Assembly: GCA_015234425.1 (NCBI GenBank) | Contig: JADGNE010000006.1 | Coordinates: 1 to 64,000 of the forward strand | Source: Devosia sp. | GTDB taxonomy: Bacteria > Pseudomonadota > Alphaproteobacteria > Rhizobiales > Devosiaceae | Length of the DNA stretch: 64,000 nt | Direction: 5' to 3' | Shown here: piece by piece, positions 54,206-62,111 of the stretch | How positions within the stretch are numbered: the first letter of the stretch is position 1 | Layout: each line of letters starts with the position of its first letter | Made by a program: the position numbers and the translations under genes | The notes under the pieces: model-generated | The model's database searches: none | What the model saw: only the letters and a program-made list of their open reading frames with translations | What the model was told of the DNA's origin: nothing

Positions 54206-54831
54206 GCCGAATAAGCCTCGTTCAGCGCCAGCTCTCGGAACTGCCGCGTCAGATTGGCGGTAATGCCCCAGATCTTGTGGCCATCATGGTCGATCTGCCA
54301 GCTGGTCAGTTCCTCGCCGCCCCGTTTGACGCGAAACCGCACATAGGCATCCGCATCGAGAATGCGCTGCAGTGGCACTTCGAACACGGAGTGCACCTCC
54401 CCCGGATTGGGCACGAACGGCCCTGAAGGAGTAACCTCGGCGACCACCGGGGTGATCAGATAATTCGTGCCGGTATAATAGGTCGGCATAAAGCCCAGGA
54501 TCCGCGCCTCCGCGGGCACCATGCCGACTTCCTCATTGGCCTCGCGCAGGGCCGCTGCCGCCACCCCCTCGTCCAGCGCATCGATCTTGCCGCCGGGAAA
54601 GGCCACCTGGCCCGAATGCGCCCGCAGGTCGGGTGAGCGCTCGGTATAGAGCACGGTGTGCCCCTCTGGCCGCTTCACCAGCCCGATCAGCACGGCGGCC
54701 GGCACGGGCGGACGCTCGAACGGTGTTGGGGGCGCCCAGTCTGGCACCAGCCGGTCAGCCGGAGACGCGGCAGGCGCCGTGGGCAGAAGGCGCGCAACAA
54801 GGCGGTCGATGATCTGGGAATCAGAGGTCAA
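54202..54831 (-). CDS. nudL: CoA pyrophosphatase, Nudix family
   Basis: The 209-residue Nudix protein splits CoA or its oxidised forms. It has the CoA pyrophosphatase pattern, TERSPDLRAHSGQVAFPGGK followed by the Nudix helix LREANEEVGM, with a shifted acidic residue as in other NudL proteins. It is translationally coupled to cca. A DUF1285 gene, which often precedes it in related genomes, is absent; a GNAT gene precedes it instead. Confidence 0.93.
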   Translation of the reverse strand: MTSDSQIIDRLVARLLPTAPAASPADRLVPDWAPPTPFERPPVPAAVLIGLVKRPEGHTVLYTERSPDLRAHSGQVAFPGGKIDALDEGVAAAALREANEEVGMVPAEARILGFMPTYYTGTNYLITPVVAEVTPSGPFVPNPGEVHSVFEVPLQRILDADAYVRFRVKRGGEELTSWQIDHDGHKIWGITANLTRQFRELALNEAYSA

Positions 54832-54886
54832 TGGGACGCGTTCGGCAAATTAGACATTGGCGGCACCAGCTTAAGCCAGCGCCGTG

Positions 54887-55468
54887 TCATTGACATCCCT
54901 TTTCGCCGCCGAAGTCGACTTGCTTGCCGTCCTCGAAGGCCGCGATCGAGCCCGAGAGCGTCTTGGCGAGGCTCTTGTCGTGGGAATAGAGCAGCACACG
55001 GCTGGTATCGACCGGACCGGGGAATTCGATAGCGCCCGGCGTGGTGATCTCCCACCCGAGCGGGCAATAATAGTCCTGATCGCCGACCAGCAGCACGAAC
55101 TTCCCTTCGCCGCGCTCCAGCGCCCGACGCGTCACTTCCAGCGCGAGGAGCTTTCCGGCGCCGCGCTTGCGGAAATTGGGGTGAGTGGCCAGCGGGCCGA
55201 GGAGATACCCCTTCATGCCGCCAACGCTGATCGGGGTCATCCACACCGAACCGGACGCAACGCCCTCAACCTCGGAAACGAGGCTCAGTGTCGGGTCGAT
55301 CGGGAACCGCTCGCGGATGCGAAAGGCCGTGCGCGCAAACCGGCCCGGACCGAAGGCAATAGCCTGCAGGTCCTCGATGAACGCGTCATCTTGTGGGGTC
55401 GCGGGACGAACAGTGGGCTGGCCAGAAACAAGGGTAGCGACGGGCGCGGCCGCAGCAGAAGTGGTCAT
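54887..55468 (-). CDS. GNAT family N-acetyltransferase (YhbS-like)
   Basis: The 193-residue protein has the acetyl-CoA loop LGPLATHPNFRKRGAGKLL (near 90-107) and the GDQDYYCPLGWE strand typical of the YhbS-type GNAT group. The N-terminal 20 residues (TTSAAAAPVATL) are low-complexity. The acceptor molecule is unknown. It precedes nudL-cca by 55 bases on the same strand. The 359 bp upstream to the next gene hold no feature that I can support. Confidence 0.88.
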   Translation of the reverse strand: MTTSAAAAPVATLVSGQPTVRPATPQDDAFIEDLQAIAFGPGRFARTAFRIRERFPIDPTLSLVSEVEGVASGSVWMTPISVGGMKGYLLGPLATHPNFRKRGAGKLLALEVTRRALERGEGKFVLLVGDQDYYCPLGWEITTPGAIEFPGPVDTSRVLLYSHDKSLAKTLSGSIAAFEDGKQVDFGGEKGCQ

Positions 55469-55827
55469 GGAGCAAAGTTCCGAAAGATGGTGCGCAAGGG
55501 TGCTGGACGACCGCCGTCACGGGGTCGCATTTAACGACCGCTAGGGTCGTCGGGTCCTCAGCAAAACCTTCACCATCCTGGACGCCTCCACGTCTGAATC
55601 CGCATTAGCACCAGCGTGGGTGCGCGTAAATGGGAATATGTGGGTCATGCCGCAAAATCCTCGTCGGGGCTGCGCTGTGTCGCAATTGCACAACGGATTG
55701 TTGCCATTGCGCGCCCTTCTCACTGGCGGCCATTCCGCCTAGGTAGAGACCAACACACAAGCTCGCGCGTTGGTTCGATAGTGTGATCGGACAATGCCGA
55801 CAGCAAGATGACCGAAAGGGACCCAAG
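55469..55827. other. Gap without a supported gene
   Basis: The stretch between the GNAT gene and the glutathionyl-hydroquinone reductase gene has no convincing reading frame on either strand. It presumably carries the divergent promoters. I see no clear hairpin with T-run, no tRNA and no repeat shared with the rest of the window. Confidence 0.5.
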
Positions 55828-56787
55828 ATGGGACAATTGATCGACGGAAAGTGGTCGGACCAGTGGTACGACACCAAGAAAAGCGGCGGGAAATTCGTCC
55901 GGTCCAACGCGGGTTTCCGCAATTGGGTCACCGCTGACGGCAGCCCCGGCCCGACCGGCGAAGGCGGATATGCCGCCGAGGCCGGCCGCTATCACCTTTA
56001 TGTTTCCCTCGCCTGTCCCTGGGCGCACCGCACGCTGATCCTGCGCAGGCTCAAGAACCTCGACAGCCTGATCTCGGTTTCCGTAGTCTCGCCCAAAATG
56101 CCCGACGAGACCGGCTGGAGCTTTGACAAGGCCGAAGGCTCGACCGGCGACGCGCTCTTTTCCAAGGATTATCTCTGGCAGATCTACACCGAGGCCCAGC
56201 CGGACTACACCGGCAGCGTCACCGTGCCCGTGCTCTGGGACAAGAAGACGAACACCATCGTCTCCAACGAGAGCTCGGAAATCATCCGCATGTTCAACTC
56301 GGCCTTCAACGAGCTGACCGGCAACACCGATGATTATTACCCCGAGGAGCTGCGCGCACAGATCGACGCGATCAACACCCGCGTCTACGACGACATCAAC
56401 AATGGCGTCTACAAGGCCGGCTTCGCCACCACCCAGGATGCCTATGAAGAGGCGGTGTCAAAGCTTTTTGATGCGCTCGACTGGGTCGAAGGGATTTTGG
56501 GCGAAAGCGCCTATCTCACCGGCGACACCATCACCGAGGCCGACTGGCGGCTGTTCACCACTCTGGTGCGGTTCGACGCCGTCTATGTCGGTCACTTCAA
56601 GTGCAACCGCAAGCGCATCGCCGACTACCCCAATCTCTCGCATTATCTGAAGGCGCTTTACGAGGTGCCCGGCGTCAAGGAAACGGTCGATCTCGACCAC
56701 ATCAAGACGCATTATTACTGGAGCCACCTCACCATCAACCCGACCCGGATCGTCCCCATCGGCCCGGATTTGCCGTTCCTGGACTGA
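55828..56787 (+). CDS. Glutathionyl-hydroquinone reductase (Xi-class glutathione S-transferase)
   Basis: The enzyme removes glutathione from glutathionylated hydroquinones. The 319-residue length, the active-site Cys in SLACPWAHRT and the WSFDKAEGSTGD plus VPVLWDKKTNTIVSNESSEI segments match the YqjG/ECM4 (Xi) class. A C-terminal helical domain is present (YEVPGVKETVDLDHIKTHYY). The ATG at 55828 follows AAGGGA, and the upstream in-frame stretch is not used. It stands alone. Confidence 0.94.
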   Translation: MGQLIDGKWSDQWYDTKKSGGKFVRSNAGFRNWVTADGSPGPTGEGGYAAEAGRYHLYVSLACPWAHRTLILRRLKNLDSLISVSVVSPKMPDETGWSFDKAEGSTGDALFSKDYLWQIYTEAQPDYTGSVTVPVLWDKKTNTIVSNESSEIIRMFNSAFNELTGNTDDYYPEELRAQIDAINTRVYDDINNGVYKAGFATTQDAYEEAVSKLFDALDWVEGILGESAYLTGDTITEADWRLFTTLVRFDAVYVGHFKCNRKRIADYPNLSHYLKALYEVPGVKETVDLDHIKTHYYWSHLTINPTRIVPIGPDLPFLD

Positions 56788-56874
56788 GGCCGCTTACCTC
56801 CTCCTGACCTCCTCCTGAAGAAGGGGGAGGGACCGATCGATTCTTACCCGACCTTTGGGGAGCCCCAACCTTCC

Positions 56875-56895
56875 CCTCCCCCTCCGAGGGGGAGG
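56875..56895. repeat. Dispersed CCTCCCCCT/AGGGGGAGG palindrome, copy 4
   Basis: A perfect nine-pair stem with a CCG loop, followed by CCGGGTGGGG as at copy 2. A half-copy (GGGGGAGGGACCGATCG) lies 50 bases upstream, and the same GGGGGAGGGAC... motif follows copy 3. The element lies 20 bases past the end of the Nudix gene. Confidence 0.6.
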
Positions 56896-56914
56896 CCGGG
56901 TGGGGTCTACTCCC

Positions 56915-57388
56915 TCAATACCCCCAGACATCCCGCCGCGGTGCGCCATCGAAAACTTCGTCGATGCGCTGCGAGGTCGCCGGGGTCACCCCTTCGGGCA
57001 GCTTGGTGATGTCGAACCAGCCGTGTTCGGCGATCTCGTGGTCCTTCTTGCGCTCGAACTCGAATTTGTGGCTGCGCGCCACATAGAACAGCACATGGTC
57101 GCGGTTCGTGACCGAGCTGATGTTATGATAGATGCCGAAGAGCTCCATCGGCCCGGTCACCCGATAGCCGGTTTCCTCCAGCACTTCGCGGGCGCCGGAT
57201 ACTTCCGCCGTTTCGCCCGGCTCGATGCCGCCACCGGGAAACTGCCAGCCCGGCACATAGGTGTGCCGGATCAGAAAAACCTTGTTGCCATCAACAAGCA
57301 TCACCCGCGTGCCGATCGTCATGCGTCGCATCAGGCCCACAATATTGAGGAAGACCTTGGCGCGCACGCGCTGAAACCGATTCATCAT
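56915..57388 (-). CDS. Nudix hydrolase
   Basis: The 157-residue protein carries a perfect Nudix box: GGGIEPGE, seven residues, then REVLEETG, with all spacing as in Gx5Ex7REUxEExGU. The substrate is unknown; the strand order and short length fit nucleotide-diphosphate-X hydrolases acting on small metabolites. I start at the ATG at 57388, which has AGGAG eight bases upstream; a longer start adds 25 unsupported residues. It is divergent from the phosphoesterase gene at 57586. Confidence 0.9.
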   Translation of the reverse strand: MMNRFQRVRAKVFLNIVGLMRRMTIGTRVMLVDGNKVFLIRHTYVPGWQFPGGGIEPGETAEVSGAREVLEETGYRVTGPMELFGIYHNISSVTNRDHVLFYVARSHKFEFERKKDHEIAEHGWFDITKLPEGVTPATSQRIDEVFDGAPRRDVWGY

Positions 57389-57585
57389 GGGCAGCACTCC
57401 TGGAATTGCCCCACGGGTAAACGCTCCAGCCGAAAAGTCGATAGCTGTTTTTGCCGCAAACACGGCGGAGCCGATGGAGCACCGACGCGTTTTCTCCTGA
57501 CATCACCACTCATTCACCCGAAAAGAAGGGGCCATCTGCAATTGAGCGTTTCCATGTGCCGGCCCTTCTGGCACAACCCCTACCG

Positions 57586-58476
57586 ATGATCACGCTAGCC
57601 CATATCTCCGACCTGCACCTGTCGCCCATGCCGGCAGTTTCCGTCAGCAATCTGGTCGGCAAGCGCCTGACCGGTTTCCTCAACTGGAAGCTCAAGCGAC
57701 ACGGGGAACTCAACAGCGAGACCCTGACGCGACTTGTCACCCACATGCAGGGCCAGAACGCCGACTTCACGGCGGTTACCGGCGATCTCACCAATCTCGC
57801 CCTGCCCGCCGAGGTCGAACGCGCCGGCGACTGGCTGCGCAATCTGGGCGACAGCGACAAAATTGCCGTCTGTCCGGGCAACCACGACGCCTATGTGCCC
57901 GGCGCGCTGGATCTGGCGCGCGAGAACTGGGGCCCCTATCTCAAGGGCGAGACGCTGGAAGGGGCCGCCTTCCCCTTCGTGCGCCGCGTCGGCGATGTTG
58001 CCATCGTCTCCTGCTCCAGCGCCGTGCCGACGCCACCCTTCTTCGCCATCGGGCGTTTTGAGGAAAAGCAGGCAGCCCGGTTGGAGCGCATGCTCAAACT
58101 CCTCGGTGACGCCGGCTATTTCCGCGTCGTGCTGATCCATCATCCGCCCAATGCCGAACTGCAGCACCCCTCATTCGGGCTCAAGGGCCACAAGCTCTTC
58201 CGCCAGGTGATCGCCAAGGAAGGCGCCGAACTTGTCCTTCACGGGCACACGCACCGCTCCTCGATCCACCATATCCCGGGCCTCAAGCATGAAGTGCCGG
58301 TGATCGGGGTTGCTGCCGCCAGCGCCGCCCAGGGCGGCACGATCGACGATCCCGCCCGCTACAATCTCTTCCGCATTGAGCGCGAAGGCGATGGCTGGCA
58401 CTGCACCATGCGCGAATTCGGCTTCCAGCGCCTCGGCCAGGACATCGTCATGCGCATGCAGATGCGGATTTATTGA
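57586..58476 (+). CDS. Metallophosphoesterase (Icc/CpdA type)
   Basis: The 296-residue protein has the two-metal phosphoesterase motifs: HISDLHL (about 6-12), TGDLTN, CPGNHD, LIHHPP and LVLHGHTH. Class III cyclic nucleotide phosphodiesterases (CpdA/Icc) share these, so a cAMP phosphodiesterase is possible. Other members act on other phosphodiesters. The ATG at 57586 gives the family's N-terminus. Its end overlaps that of the GNAT gene on the opposite strand by seven bases. Confidence 0.88.
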   Translation: MITLAHISDLHLSPMPAVSVSNLVGKRLTGFLNWKLKRHGELNSETLTRLVTHMQGQNADFTAVTGDLTNLALPAEVERAGDWLRNLGDSDKIAVCPGNHDAYVPGALDLARENWGPYLKGETLEGAAFPFVRRVGDVAIVSCSSAVPTPPFFAIGRFEEKQAARLERMLKLLGDAGYFRVVLIHHPPNAELQHPSFGLKGHKLFRQVIAKEGAELVLHGHTHRSSIHHIPGLKHEVPVIGVAAASAAQGGTIDDPARYNLFRIEREGDGWHCTMREFGFQRLGQDIVMRMQMRIY

Positions 58477-58997
58477 GGGTCGGGATCAGTCGATAGCTGC
58501 CGCGCCTGCGGCACTTTCAGGATCATCCGGGGCACGACGGCCGCATTGGGCATGTCCACATACCGGTCATGGACAAACCCGACTGACGTGTAAAAGCCCA
58601 GCGCCAGCGGGTTGGCCAGAACGAAAATCTCGGCCTCGCCCCATTCCGACGCCAGAACTATCGCAGCGTCGATAAGGGCCTTCCCAACGCCGCGTCTCCA
58701 GTGGCCTGGGTCGACGAACAGCGCAAGCAGCTCAGCCTCCTCCCCGGAGCGCGCGAGCACCGCAAATCCGACGCTGTCATTCCGGCCATCTACGGCCACT
58801 CTCACCTGATCGCCGCTGAACCACTCGGGGCGGAAACTGCGCTCGATAAACTCCGGATGGGCCTCCAGAATGCTGCGCACTGGCTCCGGATAGCCGGCAA
58901 GGGATGCGCGCCGCTGGAGATCGACCAGCACCGCAAAATCGGCGATCACGCCCGCACGCACCTCTAAGCCAGGATCAGGGAACATCATCGGGTCCAC
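58470..58997 (-). CDS. GNAT family N-acetyltransferase
   Basis: The 175-residue protein has the acetyl-CoA binding loop LALFVDPGHWRRGVGKALID (about 90-109) and a NPLALGFYTSVGFVHD strand, typical of GNAT enzymes acting on small molecules or on proteins. It begins with a plain MDPMMFPD stretch, so the inner Met is also possible. It ends convergently with the phosphoesterase gene, overlapping it by seven bases, and the upstream gap faces murL. Confidence 0.85.
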   Translation of the reverse strand: MDPMMFPDPGLEVRAGVIADFAVLVDLQRRASLAGYPEPVRSILEAHPEFIERSFRPEWFSGDQVRVAVDGRNDSVGFAVLARSGEEAELLALFVDPGHWRRGVGKALIDAAIVLASEWGEAEIFVLANPLALGFYTSVGFVHDRYVDMPNAAVVPRMILKVPQARQLSTDPDPQ

Positions 58998-59158
58998 GCT
59001 GAATTCACCGACGTGAGCTTACGGCGGCAAAGTCAGACAGCCAACAGCATGGGCGACCACCGGCCCCAATGGCAAAGCTGTGGGGGCGCAATTGACGCCC
59101 CCACTCCCGCCGCAAAGGCAAATCACCTATATGATGGTGCAAAGCCAGCGAGTTGCCC

Positions 59159-60490
59159 GTGACCGAGACCTTCCGCATCCTCCGCCCTGCCTTCGACCCC
59201 GCCACTGGCGAGGCGCGCTTTCCCTATGCGCTGGGCGACCTCAGCTTCACCGAAGTGCTCACCCTGCCGAAGGTGACGGACAGGGCCGCAGCAGCGTCGC
59301 CGGCCTTCGCCAAACTGCTCGAACTCACCGCATTTGTGCTGGGCGTCAGCTATTTCAAGCTGCGCGCGCCTTTCCACATCGAGGCCCCGGAAATCGCGCT
59401 GAGCGAAGCCGAACGTGCTTTCGTCATCGACATCTATGAGAACGGCCTCGGCGAGTTCTATGCCCGCAACAATCTCGCCCGCTTTGGACGCCTGACGCTC
59501 GAAACGCCCACCGATCCCGAACAGCGCCGCCCGACGCTCGACCTGCCGGCTCGCACGCTGCTACCCATCGGCGGCGGCAAGGACTCTCTCGTCAGCGTCG
59601 ATCTCCTCAGCCATGTCGGCGCCGATTTCACACCCTTCGCCGTCAATCCCAAGGGTCCCATCGTCACCTCCATCGACGCCATCGGCAAGGCGCCGCTCTA
59701 TGTGACGCGGACGCTCGACGCCGAGATGATCAGGCTCGGCAAGGAACCGGGCTATTACAATGGCCACGTTCCCTCGACCGCCATCAATTCGATGATCGCC
59801 TCCCTTTGCGCCGTGCTCTTTGGCTATGACCAGATCGTGCTCTCCAACGAGCGCTCGGCCAGCGAGGGCAATGTGGTGTTCGACGGTCGCGAGACCAATC
59901 ACCAGCATTCCAAGTCGCTCGGCTTCGAGCTGCTCATTGCCGGCATCCTCTCCGATGCGACGGGTGGCGCGCTCAAATATTTCTCGCTGCTCCGCCCCTA
60001 TTCGGAGGCGCGCATCGCCTCGCTCTTTACCCAGGGCGGCAAGTTCGATCGCGTGTTTTCGAGCTGCAACCGCAATTTCCGCCTCAATGGCAATGACGGT
60101 CCGCTCTGGTGCGGCGAATGCCCAAAATGCCATTTCGTCTTCCTGATCTTTGCCCCCTTCATGGCCAAGGACCGACTGCTGTCGATCTTCGGCAAGGATC
60201 TGCTCGACATCGACGAAAACGAGCGCTCCTTCCGCGAACTCGCCGGTCTTGCCGGCCAGAAGCCATGGGAATGCGTCGGCGAAATTCTTGAAGCCGCCGC
60301 CTGCTTTTATACGCTCACGCGCCATGCCGACTGGCACGAGACCGCCGTGGTCAAAGCCATCAAGGCTGACCTCTTCGCCCAATATGGCGAGGAGAAGCTG
60401 CAGCTCGCCATGGCCGAATGCCTGACCGACAGCCACGACCACCATATCCCCCCCGCTCTCGCCGCAAAGGTCGCCGCCTATGCAGTTTGA
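59159..60490 (+). CDS. murL: UDP-N-acetyl-alpha-D-muramoyl-L-alanyl-L-glutamate epimerase
   Basis: MurL turns the L-Glu of UDP-MurNAc-L-Ala-L-Glu into D-Glu, as found in Xanthomonas oryzae with its partner MurD2. The 443-residue protein has the PP-loop-like GGGKDS (138-143), a conserved central SNERSASEGNVVFDGRETNH and a Cys-rich CPKC segment (LWCGECPKCHF). I use GTG at 59159, with GCGAG upstream; TTG at 59153 is also possible. The next gene overlaps by 11 bases and encodes MurD2, which strongly supports the call. Confidence 0.92.
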   Translation: MTETFRILRPAFDPATGEARFPYALGDLSFTEVLTLPKVTDRAAAASPAFAKLLELTAFVLGVSYFKLRAPFHIEAPEIALSEAERAFVIDIYENGLGEFYARNNLARFGRLTLETPTDPEQRRPTLDLPARTLLPIGGGKDSLVSVDLLSHVGADFTPFAVNPKGPIVTSIDAIGKAPLYVTRTLDAEMIRLGKEPGYYNGHVPSTAINSMIASLCAVLFGYDQIVLSNERSASEGNVVFDGRETNHQHSKSLGFELLIAGILSDATGGALKYFSLLRPYSEARIASLFTQGGKFDRVFSSCNRNFRLNGNDGPLWCGECPKCHFVFLIFAPFMAKDRLLSIFGKDLLDIDENERSFRELAGLAGQKPWECVGEILEAAACFYTLTRHADWHETAVVKAIKADLFAQYGEEKLQLAMAECLTDSHDHHIPPALAAKVAAYAV

Positions 60491-61781
60491 TGGGCCGGTC
60501 CTGCTCTACGGTGCGGGCCGCGAAGCCGTGTCGACGCGGCGATTTTTTGCCGAGCGGGCGCCGGGCCTGAAGGTCTACGTCACCGCCGACAGCGGCACGG
60601 CCGACATCCCGGACACCGAGTTCATGGCGCCTGCCGACCTGCCCGCCGCCTTCGCTCAGCGAAAAATCGCGCTGATCGTGAAAAGCCCCGGCGTCTCGCG
60701 CTACAAGCCCATTTTTGCCGAGGCTGCGGCTGCCGCCATCCCGGTGACGTCCAACCTCAATCTCTGGGGCCGGACCTATGGCGAGGATCGCACCGTGGTC
60801 GCCATCACCGGCACCAAGGGGAAATCCACCACGGCCACGCTGACCCATCTCATGCTCGACCGTTCGGGCATAGACGTGGGCCTCGCAGGCAATGTCGGCC
60901 TCGCGCCCCTCGATATCGCCGACAAGCACGCGCTGGTGGTGCTCGAACTCTCGAGCTACCAGACCGCGGACATGGACTTCCTGCCCGATCTGGCGGCCAT
61001 CACCAATCTTTATCCCGAACATGTCGATTGGCACGGTTCGGTCGATCGCTATTACGCCGACAAGCTCCACCTGGTCGATCGCGACGGCAATCTCGCCGTG
61101 GCTCTCGGCGCTGCCGCGCGCGGCAATGCTCGCGTCGCCCAGGCCGTCCGCGACCATCGCCGCCTCGTTACCCCGCTCACGCCCGAGCAGGAAATCGCCA
61201 TCGAGAGCGCCGCTGCAAATTCCCGCCTGCGGGGCGCGCACAACCTCGACAACGCCCGTCTCGCTGCCGAAATCACCCTCGCCGTCGGCGGCACGATGGA
61301 TGGCGTCCTGCAGGGCATCGCCGCCTTCCGCCCTCTTCCCCATCGTCTGGAAGAGCACGTTTTGGGCCGCGTCATCGTTGTCGACGATTCCATCTCGACG
61401 ACGCCCGAGGCCACCAAGGCTGCCCTCGCCGCCTATCCGGGCCGTCGCATTGCGCTTATCGGCGGCGGACACGAGCGGGAACAGGATTATGCCGAGCTGG
61501 CGACCCTCCTGCCGCGCCATGGCGTCACCACGCTCGTGACCCTGCCGGTCACTGGCGAGCGTCTCGCCCGCGCGGCCCGCGACGCCTCCCCGTCCATCGC
61601 CATTTTCGAAGCTGTCGATCTCGAAGCCGGCATGGTCTGGCTTGCTGGCGAGGCCGAGCGGTTCGACACCATCATCCTCTCGCCCGGCGCGCCGTCCTAT
61701 AATCAGTTCAGGAATTTTGAGGAACGCGGCACCCGCTTCATCGAACTCAGCCGCACCCTCTTCGCCGAGAAACAATCATGA
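60480..61781 (+). CDS. murD2: UDP-N-acetylmuramoyl-L-alanine-L-glutamate ligase
   Basis: MurD2 adds L-Glu, not D-Glu, to UDP-MurNAc-L-Ala; MurL then epimerises the product. The 433-residue Mur ligase has the ATP loop GTKGKSTT (111-118), LELSSYQTAD, the NLYPEHVDWHGS region with the metal His and a C-terminal domain with VVDDSISTTPEATKAAL. The start overlaps murL by 11 bases. The stop overlaps the next gene by four bases, so the three are translationally linked. A separate canonical murD may be elsewhere in the genome. Confidence 0.92.
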   Translation: MQFDGPVLLYGAGREAVSTRRFFAERAPGLKVYVTADSGTADIPDTEFMAPADLPAAFAQRKIALIVKSPGVSRYKPIFAEAAAAAIPVTSNLNLWGRTYGEDRTVVAITGTKGKSTTATLTHLMLDRSGIDVGLAGNVGLAPLDIADKHALVVLELSSYQTADMDFLPDLAAITNLYPEHVDWHGSVDRYYADKLHLVDRDGNLAVALGAAARGNARVAQAVRDHRRLVTPLTPEQEIAIESAAANSRLRGAHNLDNARLAAEITLAVGGTMDGVLQGIAAFRPLPHRLEEHVLGRVIVVDDSISTTPEATKAALAAYPGRRIALIGGGHEREQDYAELATLLPRHGVTTLVTLPVTGERLARAARDASPSIAIFEAVDLEAGMVWLAGEAERFDTIILSPGAPSYNQFRNFEERGTRFIELSRTLFAEKQS

Positions 61782-62110
61782 ATGGCGCCATCTACCTCGC
61801 CATCGCGATTGTCGGCGAGGTCATCGCCACCTCATTCCTGCGCGCCTCCATGGGCTTCACCCAGCTGGGGCCGACCATTGTCGTGGTGGTCGGCTACGCC
61901 ATCACCTTCTACTTTTTCTCTCTGGCCCTGCAGACCATTCCGGTCGGCGTCGGCTACGCCATCTGGTCCGGCGTCGGCATTATCCTCGTTTCGATCATCG
62001 CCTATTTCGCCTATGGCCAGACGCTCGACCTCCCCGCCCTCATCGGCATCGGACTGATCCTCGCCGGCGTGCTGGTCATCAATCTCTTCAGCCAGTCAAC
62101 CACGCACTAA
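61778..62110 (+). CDS. Small multidrug resistance (SMR) transporter
   Basis: The 110-residue protein has four membrane helices and the essential Glu14 (IAIVGEVIATSFLRAS), plus the family's GYAIWSGVG motif. Members export quaternary ammonium compounds or guanidinium, or, as MdtIJ, spermidine. The start lies within the murD2 stop (ATGA), so it is coupled to peptidoglycan genes. That is unusual and may point to a precursor-linked or simply convenient position. No partner SMR gene is adjacent, so it would act as a homodimer. Confidence 0.9.
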   Translation: MNGAIYLAIAIVGEVIATSFLRASMGFTQLGPTIVVVVGYAITFYFFSLALQTIPVGVGYAIWSGVGIILVSIIAYFAYGQTLDLPALIGIGLILAGVLVINLFSQSTTH

Positions 62111-62111
62111 T

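Noticed and set aside
54828..55244. Minus-strand frame overlapping the GNAT gene.
   Set aside because: Shadow frame; the GNAT product in the other frame has a clear acetyl-CoA loop.
55755..55785. GGTTCGATA as part of a tRNA T-arm.
   Set aside because: No acceptor, D or anticodon stems can be built around it.
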